Part shown: piece after piece, positions 1 to 6,004 of the stretch
Numbering within the stretch: the stretch's first letter is position 1
Layout of the letters: each line of letters opens with the position of its first letter
Source: an uncultured beta proteobacterium
Lineage (GTDB): Bacteria > Pseudomonadota > Gammaproteobacteria > Burkholderiales > Burkholderiaceae_C
Assembly: GCA_903928325.1 (NCBI GenBank)
Contig: CAIYQF010000248.1
Coordinates: 1 to 6,288 of the forward strand
Length of the DNA stretch: 6,288 bases
Direction of reading: 5' to 3'
The notes under the pieces: model-generated
What the model saw: the letters and a program-made list of their open reading frames with translations, nothing else
The model's database searches: none
What the model was told of the DNA's origin: nothing
Translations under genes and position numbers: made by a program

Positions 1-581
1 GCCAGGGGCAGCGCGCGCCGCTGCATGGTCAGGTTCAGGCCGATGTTGCCGCTCTGCGTTATCAGCGCCACGCCGCGCCCCACGCGCTGGCCACCGTGCT
101 GGTCGGGCCACAGGGCCACGCCGTCCAGGTAATTGAGCATGCCGTAGCAATTGGGGCCAAGCAAGGCCATGTCGCCCGCGTTGTGGACTAGCTGGTGCTG
201 CAGCGCCAGACCCTCGCCACCTACTTCGGCAAAGCCCGAGGCGTAGCAAATCACGCCGCCTGCGCCGCGCGCGGCCAACTGGCCCACGATGGCCACAGTG
301 GCCTCGCGTGGCACGGCCACAAAGCTGGCGTCGGGCGCCTGGGGCAGCGCGGCCACGTCGGGGTAGCAGGCAATACCTTCGACCATGGCCCGCGTAGGGT
401 GCACCGGCCACAAGTCACCGGCAAATCCGAGCTTGCGGCATTGGCGAATGGCCTCGGCGGCAGCGTTGCCGCCGAACACCGCAATGTGCCGGGGCGAAAA
501 CAGGCGTTGCAACTGGGCGCGACTGGCGCCGTCTTGATCGTCGTGGTCCGCAGGCGCGGCCGGGGCTGTGGGCGCGCTCAC
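1..581 (-). CDS. Acyl-CoA synthetase, ADP-forming (acetate--CoA ligase) type, N-terminal part
   Basis: This is a partial gene: 193 codons are visible and the C-terminal part lies beyond the left window edge. The family (NDP-forming acyl-CoA synthetases, related to succinyl-CoA synthetase) makes an acyl-CoA from a carboxylic acid, CoA and a nucleoside triphosphate via a phosphohistidine. Residues about 28-125 look like a CoA-binding Rossmann domain beginning SPRHIAVFGGN. GPNCYGMLN (142-150) is the typical GPNC signature, and ITQSGNIGLN (174-183) opens the succinyl-CoA ligase-like domain. The phosphorylated His and ATP-grasp part would lie outside the window. I chose GTG at 579-581 because it overlaps the stop of the upstream acyl-CoA dehydrogenase gene (GTGA, 4 nt), is in frame with the conserved start of the domain, and no ATG precedes it in frame. 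The first 22 or so residues are Ala/Pro/Asp-rich and not conserved. The substrate cannot be read from the sequence; from context a betaine such as gamma-butyrobetaine is possible. Confidence 0.85.
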   Translation of the reverse strand, partial: MSAPTAPAAPADHDDQDGASRAQLQRLFSPRHIAVFGGNAAAEAIRQCRKLGFAGDLWPVHPTRAMVEGIACYPDVAALPQAPDASFVAVPREATVAIVGQLAARGAGGVICYASGFAEVGGEGLALQHQLVHNAGDMALLGPNCYGMLNYLDGVALWPDQHGGQRVGRGVALITQSGNIGLNLTMQRRALPL

Positions 582-1759
582 GCCCCGTGCACGCGCAGCA
601 TGGCACGCGAGATGATGTGGCGCTGGATCTCGCTGGTGCCGTCCCAGATGCGCTCCACCCGGGCGTCGCGCCAGTAGCGCTCGATGGGCAGCTGGTTCAT
701 CAGGCCCATGCCGCCAAAGATTTGCAGCGCGTTGTCGGTCACCCGCGCAAGCGCCTCTGAGGCAAACAGCTTGGCCATGGCGGCGTCCGAATCGGTCATG
801 GTGCCTTGGTCGCACTTCCAGGCGGCTTGCAGCGTCAACAGTTCGGCGGCAGCCAGCTCGGTGGCCATGTCGGCCAGCTTGAATCCTGTTCCCTGGAACT
901 TGCCAATCGGCTGGCCAAATTGCTTGCGCGTGGCGGCCCACTCGGTGGCCATTTCCATCACCCGCTGGCCCCGGCCCACGCTGGTGGCGGCCACCGTCAG
1001 GCGCGTGGCGCCCAGCCACTCGCCCATCAAATCAAAACCCTTGCCCTCTTCGCCCAGGCGCTTGTAGGCGGGCACGCGGCAGTCGGTAAAAAACAGCTCA
1101 CACTGGTGGTAACCCCGGTGCGACACACAGGCCGGGCCCCGGCGCACCGTCAGGCCCGGCGAATTCAGGTCCACCAAAAAGCCGGTGATCTTTTTCTTGG
1201 GGCCGTGCTTGGTGTCTTCTACCCCGGTGGCGGCAAACAGCACCACAAAGTCGCTCATGTCGGCGTGGCTGATGAAGTGCTTGGTGCCGTTGATCAGGTA
1301 GTCGGCGCTGTCATCGCTACCGGCCACGCCGTCGCGCGTGGCCCGGGTTTGCATGCCGCGCACGTCGGAGCCGGCGTTGGGCTCGGTCATGGCCAGGCAG
1401 TCGTGGCGCTCGCCGCGGATGGTGGGCAGCAGATATTCCTCGATCTGCGCGCCCTGGCAGGCGCGCAAGATGTTGCTGGGCCGCGCAATCAGCATTTGCA
1501 GGCCGTAGGACGCGCGCCCGAGTTCGCGCTCCATCAGCGTGATACTGAAGTTGTCCAGCCCGCCGCCACCCAGTTCGGCCGGCATATTGGCGGCGTACAG
1601 GCCCACTTCGATCGCCTTGGCCTGGATGGACTTCGCCAGATCAGGGTCAATCGCGTCGGTGCGTTCCACCTCGTCTTCATGCGGGTACAGCTCTTTTTCG
1701 ACAAAGGCGCGCACCGTGTCGACGATCATGGTGTGTTCGGGGCTCAGGGCGAATTGCAT
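578..1759 (-). CDS. Acyl-CoA dehydrogenase (FAD-dependent) with Asp at the catalytic-base position
   Basis: This 393-aa protein has the full length usual for the family, which oxidises acyl-CoA to 2-enoyl-CoA with FAD and passes electrons to ETF in the cytoplasm. The N-terminal helical domain covers about 1-120. The FAD/substrate signature AMTEPNAGSDV lies at 123-133. RKQFGQPIGKFQ (278-289) and QIFGGMG (346-352) are typical FAD-contact motifs. The C-terminal signature reads RIWDGTSEIQ (370-379), where the usual form is YEGTSxIQ, so Asp373 stands where the MCAD-type catalytic Glu sits. The alternative Glu position used by isovaleryl-CoA dehydrogenases appears to be Thr252 (GATRL). The gene follows the second thioesterase by 30 nt and its stop overlaps the CoA-ligase start. 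ATG at 1757-1759 gives the standard N-terminus MQFALSPEH; no strong ribosome binding site is visible. AAWKCDQGTMT (312-322) resembles the corresponding segment of E. coli CaiA, which weakly supports a betainyl-CoA substrate. Substrate unproven. Confidence 0.93.
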   Translation of the reverse strand: MQFALSPEHTMIVDTVRAFVEKELYPHEDEVERTDAIDPDLAKSIQAKAIEVGLYAANMPAELGGGGLDNFSITLMERELGRASYGLQMLIARPSNILRACQGAQIEEYLLPTIRGERHDCLAMTEPNAGSDVRGMQTRATRDGVAGSDDSADYLINGTKHFISHADMSDFVVLFAATGVEDTKHGPKKKITGFLVDLNSPGLTVRRGPACVSHRGYHQCELFFTDCRVPAYKRLGEEGKGFDLMGEWLGATRLTVAATSVGRGQRVMEMATEWAATRKQFGQPIGKFQGTGFKLADMATELAAAELLTLQAAWKCDQGTMTDSDAAMAKLFASEALARVTDNALQIFGGMGLMNQLPIERYWRDARVERIWDGTSEIQRHIISRAMLRVHGA

Positions 1760-1789
1760 GGCGAGGGTCTTTCGAATATTGAAGGTGCT

Positions 1790-2365
1790 TTAGCCAGACT
1801 TGCGGCGTATGCCCATGGGCTTGCCCACCTGGGGCGGCATAGGCAGGCTGGCGTGGGCCTGGGCGATGGCCTGCAGGCGGGCCTGCAAGTCGGCGGGCAT
1901 GGGGGTGGCGCGGCCTTGGGCCATGTCCACATGCACCAGCATTTGCTCGCCCGTGGCCAGCAAGTCGCCGCTTGCGCCGTGGTGCATGGCGTGAAAAATG
2001 TGCACGCGCTTGTCGTCAAAGTCCAGCAGTTGCAAGGTCAGGCGCAGGGGCTCGCCTTCGGCCACCTCGCGAATGTTATGGATATGGGTTTGCACCGTGT
2101 AGAGCGAGTGGCCGCCTTGGTCACGGTAGCCCTCGTCAATGCCCACCAGGCGAAAAAACGCATCCGAGTTGTCGCCAAACACCAGCAAGTAACAAGACTC
2201 GCTCATGTGGCCGTTGTAGTCCACCCATTCGGGCAGCACGGTGGGGCGGTACAGGCACAGGGGCGCGGCAATGGGCGCGGTGGGGTCCCAGGGCGGCGCG
2301 GGCGTACCTTCGAGCGGGGTGCCCAGGCCGTGGGCTTTTTTGGTGGGGGAATCAGGGCTTGTCAT
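1790..2365 (-). CDS. Second hotdog-fold acyl-CoA thioesterase, paralogue of cdhB
   Basis: This 191-aa protein belongs to the 4-hydroxybenzoyl-CoA thioesterase-like hotdog family, which hydrolyses acyl-CoA to free acid and CoA. The signature LPEWVDYNGHM spans 44-54, with the likely active-site Asp49 and the Asn51-Gly52-His53 turn. The central helix/strand reads YTVQTHIHNIREV (89-101), followed by the conserved EQML and VDMA motifs. By hand alignment it matches the cdhB product of this operon at about 45 of 112 core positions, but it carries Gln and His where cdhB has Glu67 and Asn71. It also has about 37 extra N-terminal residues, rich in Pro, Ala and Thr, that the paralogue lacks. I chose ATG at 2363-2365; a TTG two codons upstream is possible but less likely. 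The start lies 17 nt after the MDR gene's stop, with only a weak GAAAG-type ribosome binding site. It could act on betainyl-CoA, carnitinyl-CoA or another operon intermediate; the sequence does not decide. Confidence 0.88.
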   Translation of the reverse strand: MTSPDSPTKKAHGLGTPLEGTPAPPWDPTAPIAAPLCLYRPTVLPEWVDYNGHMSESCYLLVFGDNSDAFFRLVGIDEGYRDQGGHSLYTVQTHIHNIREVAEGEPLRLTLQLLDFDDKRVHIFHAMHHGASGDLLATGEQMLVHVDMAQGRATPMPADLQARLQAIAQAHASLPMPPQVGKPMGIRRKSG

Positions 2366-2382
2366 TCGCAAAACACTTTCAA

Positions 2383-3516
2383 TCAGGGCGGCGCCAGCAA
2401 CACGATTTTTCCGACGAAGTTTTTCGCGCTAAAGGTGGCTTGCGCTAGCGCCATATCGCGCAGCGCAAAAGTGTGGGCGACCACCGGCGCAATCTCGCCG
2501 CGCTCGATATAGCCCACCAAGTTGTCAAAAATGCGGTCGTCCTGGAAGGTGCAGCCCACCAGGGTCAGGTCTTTGAGGTAGAGGGTGCGCAAATCCAGGG
2601 TCACCAGCGGCCCGGCAATCGCGCCCGAGCTGGCGTAGCGGCCGCCGCGCTTGAGCACGTCCAAGAGCGCGGGCCACTGCGCGCCGCCCACCAGGTCAAT
2701 GACCACGTCCACGCTCTCGGCGCCCAGCGCGTGCGCCAGGTCGGCGTCGCGTGGCAGGCATTCGGCTGCGCCCAGCGCGCGCACGGCGGCGTGCTTGTCG
2801 GCGCCCGCTACGGCCACCACGTGGGCGCCCCGGCGGCCGGCCAGTTGCACCGCCGCGCTGCCCACGCCGCCCGATGCGCCGGTGACCAGCACGCGCTCGC
2901 CCGCCTTCACCCCCGCGCGGTCCACCAGGTTTTCGGCGGTGGAATAGGCGCAAGGGAAGGACGCCAGTTCGGCGTCGCTCAAGGCGCTGTGAATGGCCAC
3001 AGCCGCGTCGGCGGGCACGCGGGTGTATTGGGCAAAGCCGCCATCGCATTCCGAGCCAAAGTACCAGCAGGCATACGGGCGGTAGCCGGCGTAAGCGCGC
3101 AGGATGGGCCGCACCAGCACCCGTTGGCCTATGCGCGCCGCGTCTACACCCGGCCCCACGGCGGCTATGTGGCCGCAGCAGTCGGCGCCCTGGATGCGCG
3201 GAAAGGCCATGGGCGTGCCGCCCCAGCTCGGGTCGGCGTCCTGGGCGGTGTCAAACACCGCTGCGCTGCCTTCGGTGGTGAATGCGATGGCGCTAGCGTC
3301 GTTAGCGTGGGCAATAGTTTTGGAATACCAGCCCACGCGGGTGTTGATGTCGGTGTTGTTGACCGCGCTGGCCGCCACACGAATCAGCACCTCGCCCGCG
3401 CGCGGCAGGGGCAGCGGCAGGTCTTCGCGGTAGTGCAGCACCTCGGGCCCGCCAAAGGCGGTGAGCACCACGCCGTGCATGGTGGCGGGCAAGGCGGCGG
3501 CGTGCTCGGCGGTCAT
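2383..3516 (-). CDS. Zinc-independent MDR-family oxidoreductase (alcohol dehydrogenase/quinone reductase-like)
   Basis: This 377-aa medium-chain dehydrogenase/reductase has a GroES-like catalytic domain (about 13-170) and a Rossmann domain with the coenzyme motif TGASGGVG at 212-219. The MDR-typical start HGVVLTAFGGPEVL begins at residue 14. At the position where zinc alcohol dehydrogenases carry a catalytic Cys, this protein has VNNTD (52-56), and there is no cluster of four structural-zinc cysteines. It is therefore closer to NAD(P)H-dependent quinone or enone reductases than to zinc alcohol dehydrogenases, although GADCCGH (110-116) resembles the GHE region. About 45 residues between the catalytic motif and GADCCGH form an insert-like segment. 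ATG at 3514-3516 lies 7 nt after the cdhB stop, suggesting coupled translation. An internal ATG at codon 13 (3478-3480) is an alternative that would remove a non-conserved leader. No role in the minimal carnitine pathway is known to me; it may reduce or oxidise an operon intermediate. Function uncertain. Confidence 0.88.
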   Translation of the reverse strand: MTAEHAAALPATMHGVVLTAFGGPEVLHYREDLPLPLPRAGEVLIRVAASAVNNTDINTRVGWYSKTIAHANDASAIAFTTEGSAAVFDTAQDADPSWGGTPMAFPRIQGADCCGHIAAVGPGVDAARIGQRVLVRPILRAYAGYRPYACWYFGSECDGGFAQYTRVPADAAVAIHSALSDAELASFPCAYSTAENLVDRAGVKAGERVLVTGASGGVGSAAVQLAGRRGAHVVAVAGADKHAAVRALGAAECLPRDADLAHALGAESVDVVIDLVGGAQWPALLDVLKRGGRYASSGAIAGPLVTLDLRTLYLKDLTLVGCTFQDDRIFDNLVGYIERGEIAPVVAHTFALRDMALAQATFSAKNFVGKIVLLAPP

Positions 3517-3523
3517 GGAAAGC

Positions 3524-4021
3524 CTATTTGGCCGGTGGCAGCGCCATCACCCGCCCGACCTGGGACGGGCGCGGCAATGCGGCGTGCTGCGCGGCCAGCG
3601 GCTGCAAATAGGCGGCAACCGTTGGGGCAAAGGGCGTTGCGCGTGGGCCTGCCATGTCCACGTTGAGCAGCATTTGCTCGCTCACCGCCATTACCGCAGC
3701 TTGGCCTTCGGGGTGAAGGCTCAGGCACACGTGCAGGCGTTTGGCGTCCACGCCCAAAACTTGCAAACGCACCTCGACCGCCGCACCTTGCTTGACCTCG
3801 TGCAGGTAGTTCACATGCGCCTCCAGCGTGAACCACGAGTGGCCCGTGGCTTTGCGCCCGGCATCATCCAGACCAGCCAAGTCCATCAGCGCGTCCACCG
3901 CGCTGCTGAACAGCACCATGTAATAGGCGTCGCGTAAGTGGCCATTGAAGTCCACCCATTCGGGGCCAATGGTGGTCAGGTAGATGACCGGCAGCGCCGG
4001 GGTGGAGGCGGTGTCAGGCAT
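3524..4021 (-). CDS. cdhB: Betainyl-CoA thioesterase (carnitine catabolism)
   Basis: This 165-aa single-domain hotdog thioesterase is predicted to hydrolyse betainyl-CoA to glycine betaine and CoA, the last step of the CdhCAB route. GPEWVDFNGHLRDAYY (19-34) carries the probable active-site Asp24 and the Asn-Gly-His turn. FTLEAHVNYLHEV (64-76), VDAKRLHV (91-98) and SEQMLLNVDMAGP further on match, from memory, the Pseudomonas aeruginosa CdhB pattern. I chose ATG at 4019-4021, which overlaps the carnitine dehydrogenase stop by 8 nt (ATGCCTGA); a TTG at 4028-4030 is a weaker option. The overlap implies translational coupling. In rhizobia carnitine dehydrogenase is longer and carries a fused thioesterase-like C-terminal part, so adjacency here fits a shared pathway. 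The substrate assignment rests on synteny with cdhC and cdhA rather than on a residue-level signature. Confidence 0.88.
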   Translation of the reverse strand: MPDTASTPALPVIYLTTIGPEWVDFNGHLRDAYYMVLFSSAVDALMDLAGLDDAGRKATGHSWFTLEAHVNYLHEVKQGAAVEVRLQVLGVDAKRLHVCLSLHPEGQAAVMAVSEQMLLNVDMAGPRATPFAPTVAAYLQPLAAQHAALPRPSQVGRVMALPPAK

Positions 4022-4979
4022 CGGGCGCAATGCCGTGTTTGAGCTTGGTGGCTTTGATGGCCTCTTGCACCGCCATCAGGCAGTCGTCGCGGTAGCGTTC
4101 CCAGTCGGCAATGCTGCGCTCGCCCAGTTGCTCCACGCTGCCAACGGCTACGGCGTCGAGCAGGCTGTCGGTGAGTTCGGGGGCTTCGAGCTTGGTCCAC
4201 GGCAGCTTGAGCGCCGGGCCAAACTGGGCCATGAAGTGGCGCATGCCCGCGTCGCCCCCAGCCAGGGTGTAGATCAAAAAGCTGCCCATGAAGGACCAGC
4301 GCATGCCCGCACCAAAGCGGATGGCGTCGTCAATCTCGCCGGTGGTGGCCACGCCGTCGTTGACCAAGTGCAGCGACTCGCGCCACATGGCTTCCAAGAG
4401 CCGGTCGGCGATAAAGCCGGGCACCTCTTTGCGCACATGCAGCGGGCGCATGCCCAAGCTGCGGTAGACCTGCATGGCGGCTTGCACCGCCTCGGGCGCG
4501 GTGTTGACGCCGCCCACCACTTCCACCAGCGGCAGCAAATACACCGGGTTGAACGGGTGACCCACCACGCAGCGCTCCGGGTGCTGGGCACTGGCATAAA
4601 AGTCGGTGGGCAAGAGGCCCGAGGTGCTTGAACCAATCAGCACATCAGGCCGCGCCGCCGCAGTGATTTGCGCGTGCAGCGCCAGTTTCAGCTCCTGGCG
4701 CTCGGGCGCGCTTTCCTGGATGAAGTCGGCGTGCGCCACGCATTCCTCCACCGTGGCGACGAATTTCAGGCGGTCTTGCGAAGCGCCCGGTGCCAGGCCC
4801 TGCGCGGTGAGCGCGCCCCAGGCTTTGGCGGTGCGCGCGCGCAAGGCGGCCTCGGCGCCGGGGGCCGGGTCCCAGGCGATGACGTCCAGGCCGTGGGCCA
4901 GGGCGCGGGCGACCCAGCCGCTGCCAATGACGCCGGTGCCCAGGGCGGCGAAGGTTTTGATGTCGGTAAGGAAGTTCAT
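4014..4979 (-). CDS. cdhA: L-carnitine dehydrogenase (L-carnitine 3-dehydrogenase)
   Basis: This 321-aa protein oxidises L-carnitine to 3-dehydrocarnitine with NAD+ in the cytoplasm; 321 aa is also the length I recall for the non-fused Pseudomonas and Xanthomonas enzymes. The N-terminal Rossmann domain shows GTGVIG at 14-19 (GxGxxG), and Asp37 at the end of the second strand favours NAD. The 3-hydroxyacyl-CoA dehydrogenase-type active site is visible: Ser120 in SSTSG, His141 in GHPFNP and Glu153 in PLVEVV. The usual PGFxxNR motif reads VPGFIADR (186-193), with Asp192 in place of Asn. The C-terminal domain contains LVNDGVATTGEIDDAIRFG, diagnostic for this group within the 3HCDH superfamily. 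The start codon is ATG at 4977-4979, 31 nt after the cdhC stop, with no strong ribosome binding site. The flanking cdhC and cdhB make the assignment firm; a lambda-crystallin or hydroxybutyryl-CoA dehydrogenase function is much less likely. Confidence 0.95.
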   Translation of the reverse strand: MNFLTDIKTFAALGTGVIGSGWVARALAHGLDVIAWDPAPGAEAALRARTAKAWGALTAQGLAPGASQDRLKFVATVEECVAHADFIQESAPERQELKLALHAQITAAARPDVLIGSSTSGLLPTDFYASAQHPERCVVGHPFNPVYLLPLVEVVGGVNTAPEAVQAAMQVYRSLGMRPLHVRKEVPGFIADRLLEAMWRESLHLVNDGVATTGEIDDAIRFGAGMRWSFMGSFLIYTLAGGDAGMRHFMAQFGPALKLPWTKLEAPELTDSLLDAVAVGSVEQLGERSIADWERYRDDCLMAVQEAIKATKLKHGIAPDA

Positions 4980-5010
4980 GGTGTCTTGTGTAGCTCGGTT
5001 AAGCAGCGAA

Positions 5011-5898
5011 TCAGCCGCGTTTCTTCAGGCCCATTTTTTCGCGGCCCTGGGCCGGGGTCATGGGCGTGCCGCCCAGGCGGGTGATGATCTCAATCACCCG
5101 CTCAGTGAGCGAGCCGTTGGTGGCCAGCACGCCTTTGTCCAGCCACAGGTTGTCTTCCAGCCCCACGCGCACATTGCCGCCCAGCAGCATGGCCTGCGCG
5201 GCCATGGGCATTTGCGTGCGGCCAATGCCAAAGCCCGACCACACCACGCCCGGCGGCAGGTTGTCGACCATGGCTTTCATGGTGGTGGTGTCGGCCGGTG
5301 CGCCCCAGGGAATGCCCAGGCAGAGCTGGAACAGTGGGTCGTGCAGCAGCCCTTCCTTGATCATTTGCTTGGCAAACCACAGGTGACCGGTGTCAAAAAT
5401 CTCCAGCTCGGCTTTGACGCCCAGCTCGGTGATGCGCTTGGCGCCCGCGCGCAGGGCGGCCGGGGTGGAGACGTAAATCGTGTCGCCGTCGCCAAAGTTC
5501 AGCGTGCCGCAGTCCAGGGTGCAAATCTCGGGCAGCAATTGCTCGACGTGAATTAGGCGCGCCAGGGGGCCTATCAGGTCGGTGGCCGGGCCAAAGGCCA
5601 TGGGGTTTTCGCCCGGGCCAATGTCCAGGTCGCCGCCCATGCCAGCGGTCAGGTTGACGATGATGTCCACGCCGGAGTCGCGGATGCGGTCCATCACCTC
5701 GGCGTAAAGCGCCGGGTCGCGGCTGAATTGGCCGGTCTCGGGGTTGCGCACGTGGCAATGCACCACGGTGGCGCCAGCCTTGGCCGCTTCCACCGCAGCG
5801 GCGGCGATTTGCGTGGGGGTGACGGGCACATGCGGGCTTTTGCCAGCGGTGTCGCCCGCGCCGGTCAGGGCGCAGGTGATGATGACGTTGGGGTTCAC
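5011..5898 (-). CDS. cdhC: 3-dehydrocarnitine cleavage enzyme (beta-keto acid cleavage enzyme, BKACE/DUF849)
   Basis: This 295-aa TIM-barrel enzyme of the BKACE family transfers the betainyl group of 3-dehydrocarnitine to CoA: 3-dehydrocarnitine plus acetyl-CoA gives betainyl-CoA plus acetoacetate. VIITCALTGAGD (5-16) is the first strand. HCHVR (47-51) supplies the two His ligands of the catalytic metal, and RVGLEDN (244-250) contains Glu248, the third ligand, next to Asp249 and Arg244 of the catalytic set known from the lysine-fermentation homologue Kce. LTAGMGGD (83-90) and TLDCGTLNFGDGD (127-139) are typical substrate-loop segments. I chose GTG at 5896-5898 because AAGGAG lies just upstream and family members begin at this point. 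An in-frame ATG-like extension to 6009 would add 37 residues unlike the family. It is the first gene of the operon. BKACEs differ in substrate; dehydrocarnitine is assigned because cdhA and cdhB follow directly. Confidence 0.95.
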   Translation of the reverse strand: MNPNVIITCALTGAGDTAGKSPHVPVTPTQIAAAAVEAAKAGATVVHCHVRNPETGQFSRDPALYAEVMDRIRDSGVDIIVNLTAGMGGDLDIGPGENPMAFGPATDLIGPLARLIHVEQLLPEICTLDCGTLNFGDGDTIYVSTPAALRAGAKRITELGVKAELEIFDTGHLWFAKQMIKEGLLHDPLFQLCLGIPWGAPADTTTMKAMVDNLPPGVVWSGFGIGRTQMPMAAQAMLLGGNVRVGLEDNLWLDKGVLATNGSLTERVIEIITRLGGTPMTPAQGREKMGLKKRG

Positions 5899-5904
5899 AA
5901 CTCT

Positions 5905-5910
5905 CTCCTT
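5905..5910 (-). promoter_or_regulatory. Shine-Dalgarno site of cdhC
   Basis: AAGGAG on the minus strand ends 6 nt before the GTG start at 5896-5898. It is the strongest ribosome binding site in the window and decides the cdhC start against the longer upstream frame. Confidence 0.85.
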
Positions 5911-5958
5911 GGTGGTAGGTGACCTGGCCTGCGCCGTCTGTGCGCCCAGGCGCGGGCA

Positions 5959-5964
5959 AGTGTA
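5959..5964 (-). promoter_or_regulatory. Possible -10 element of the cdh operon promoter
   Basis: The hexamer TACACT on the minus strand is the best -10-like match in the GC-rich divergent spacer, about 60 nt upstream of the cdhC start. No -35-like hexamer stands at 16-18 nt; an inverted repeat (5966-6004) occupies that place instead. This arrangement would suit an activator-dependent promoter, but the call is weak and made by eye. Confidence 0.25.
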
Positions 5965-5965
5965 G

Positions 5966-6004
5966 CCCTGCGCTGTCGCGCCGCGCCGCGGACAGGTCGC
6001 AGGG
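5966..6004. repeat. Inverted repeat in the divergent spacer (possible operator or hairpin)
   Basis: The left arm 5966-5977 (CCCTGCGCTGTC) pairs with the right arm 5991-6004 (GACAGGTCGCAGGG) over 12 positions, with a 2-nt bulge at 5996-5997 and a 13-nt G/C-only loop. It lies between the divergent cdhC and transporter genes. It could be a regulator-binding site or an RNA hairpin in one of the leaders. Chance is not excluded in such GC-rich DNA, although 12 pairs including A/T positions is more than expected casually. Confidence 0.45.

Noticed and set aside
195..677. Plus-strand open frame of 160 codons near the left edge
   Set aside because: The minus strand here encodes a recognisable CoA-binding domain with the GPNC motif, continuous to the window edge; the plus frame is its shadow.
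1760..1789. Small AT-richer gap with TTCGAA and AATATT palindromes between the second thioesterase and acyl-CoA dehydrogenase genes
   Set aside because: The two 6-bp palindromes are short, the gap is only 30 nt, and no -10/-35 pair or larger symmetry is visible; most likely chance.
806..2512. Plus-strand open frame of 568 codons
   Set aside because: It runs antisense across the acyl-CoA dehydrogenase, the second thioesterase and the end of the MDR gene, and its translation (Gly/Ala/His/Val-rich, no recognisable motif) is typical of frames opposite GC-rich coding sequence.
2473..3666. Plus-strand open frame of 397 codons
   Set aside because: It is antisense to the MDR gene and the end of cdhB, has low-complexity His/Gly/Ala composition and no family motif. 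The minus-strand genes explain the region.
3984..5556. Plus-strand open frames of 215 and 316 codons opposite cdhA and cdhC
   Set aside because: They lie opposite strongly conserved enzymes, and their translations show no domain or start signal.
5978..5990. G/C-only loop of the inner repeat considered as a Rho-independent terminator region
   Set aside because: There is no T run after the stem on either strand and the element sits between divergent starts, so a terminator makes no sense there.
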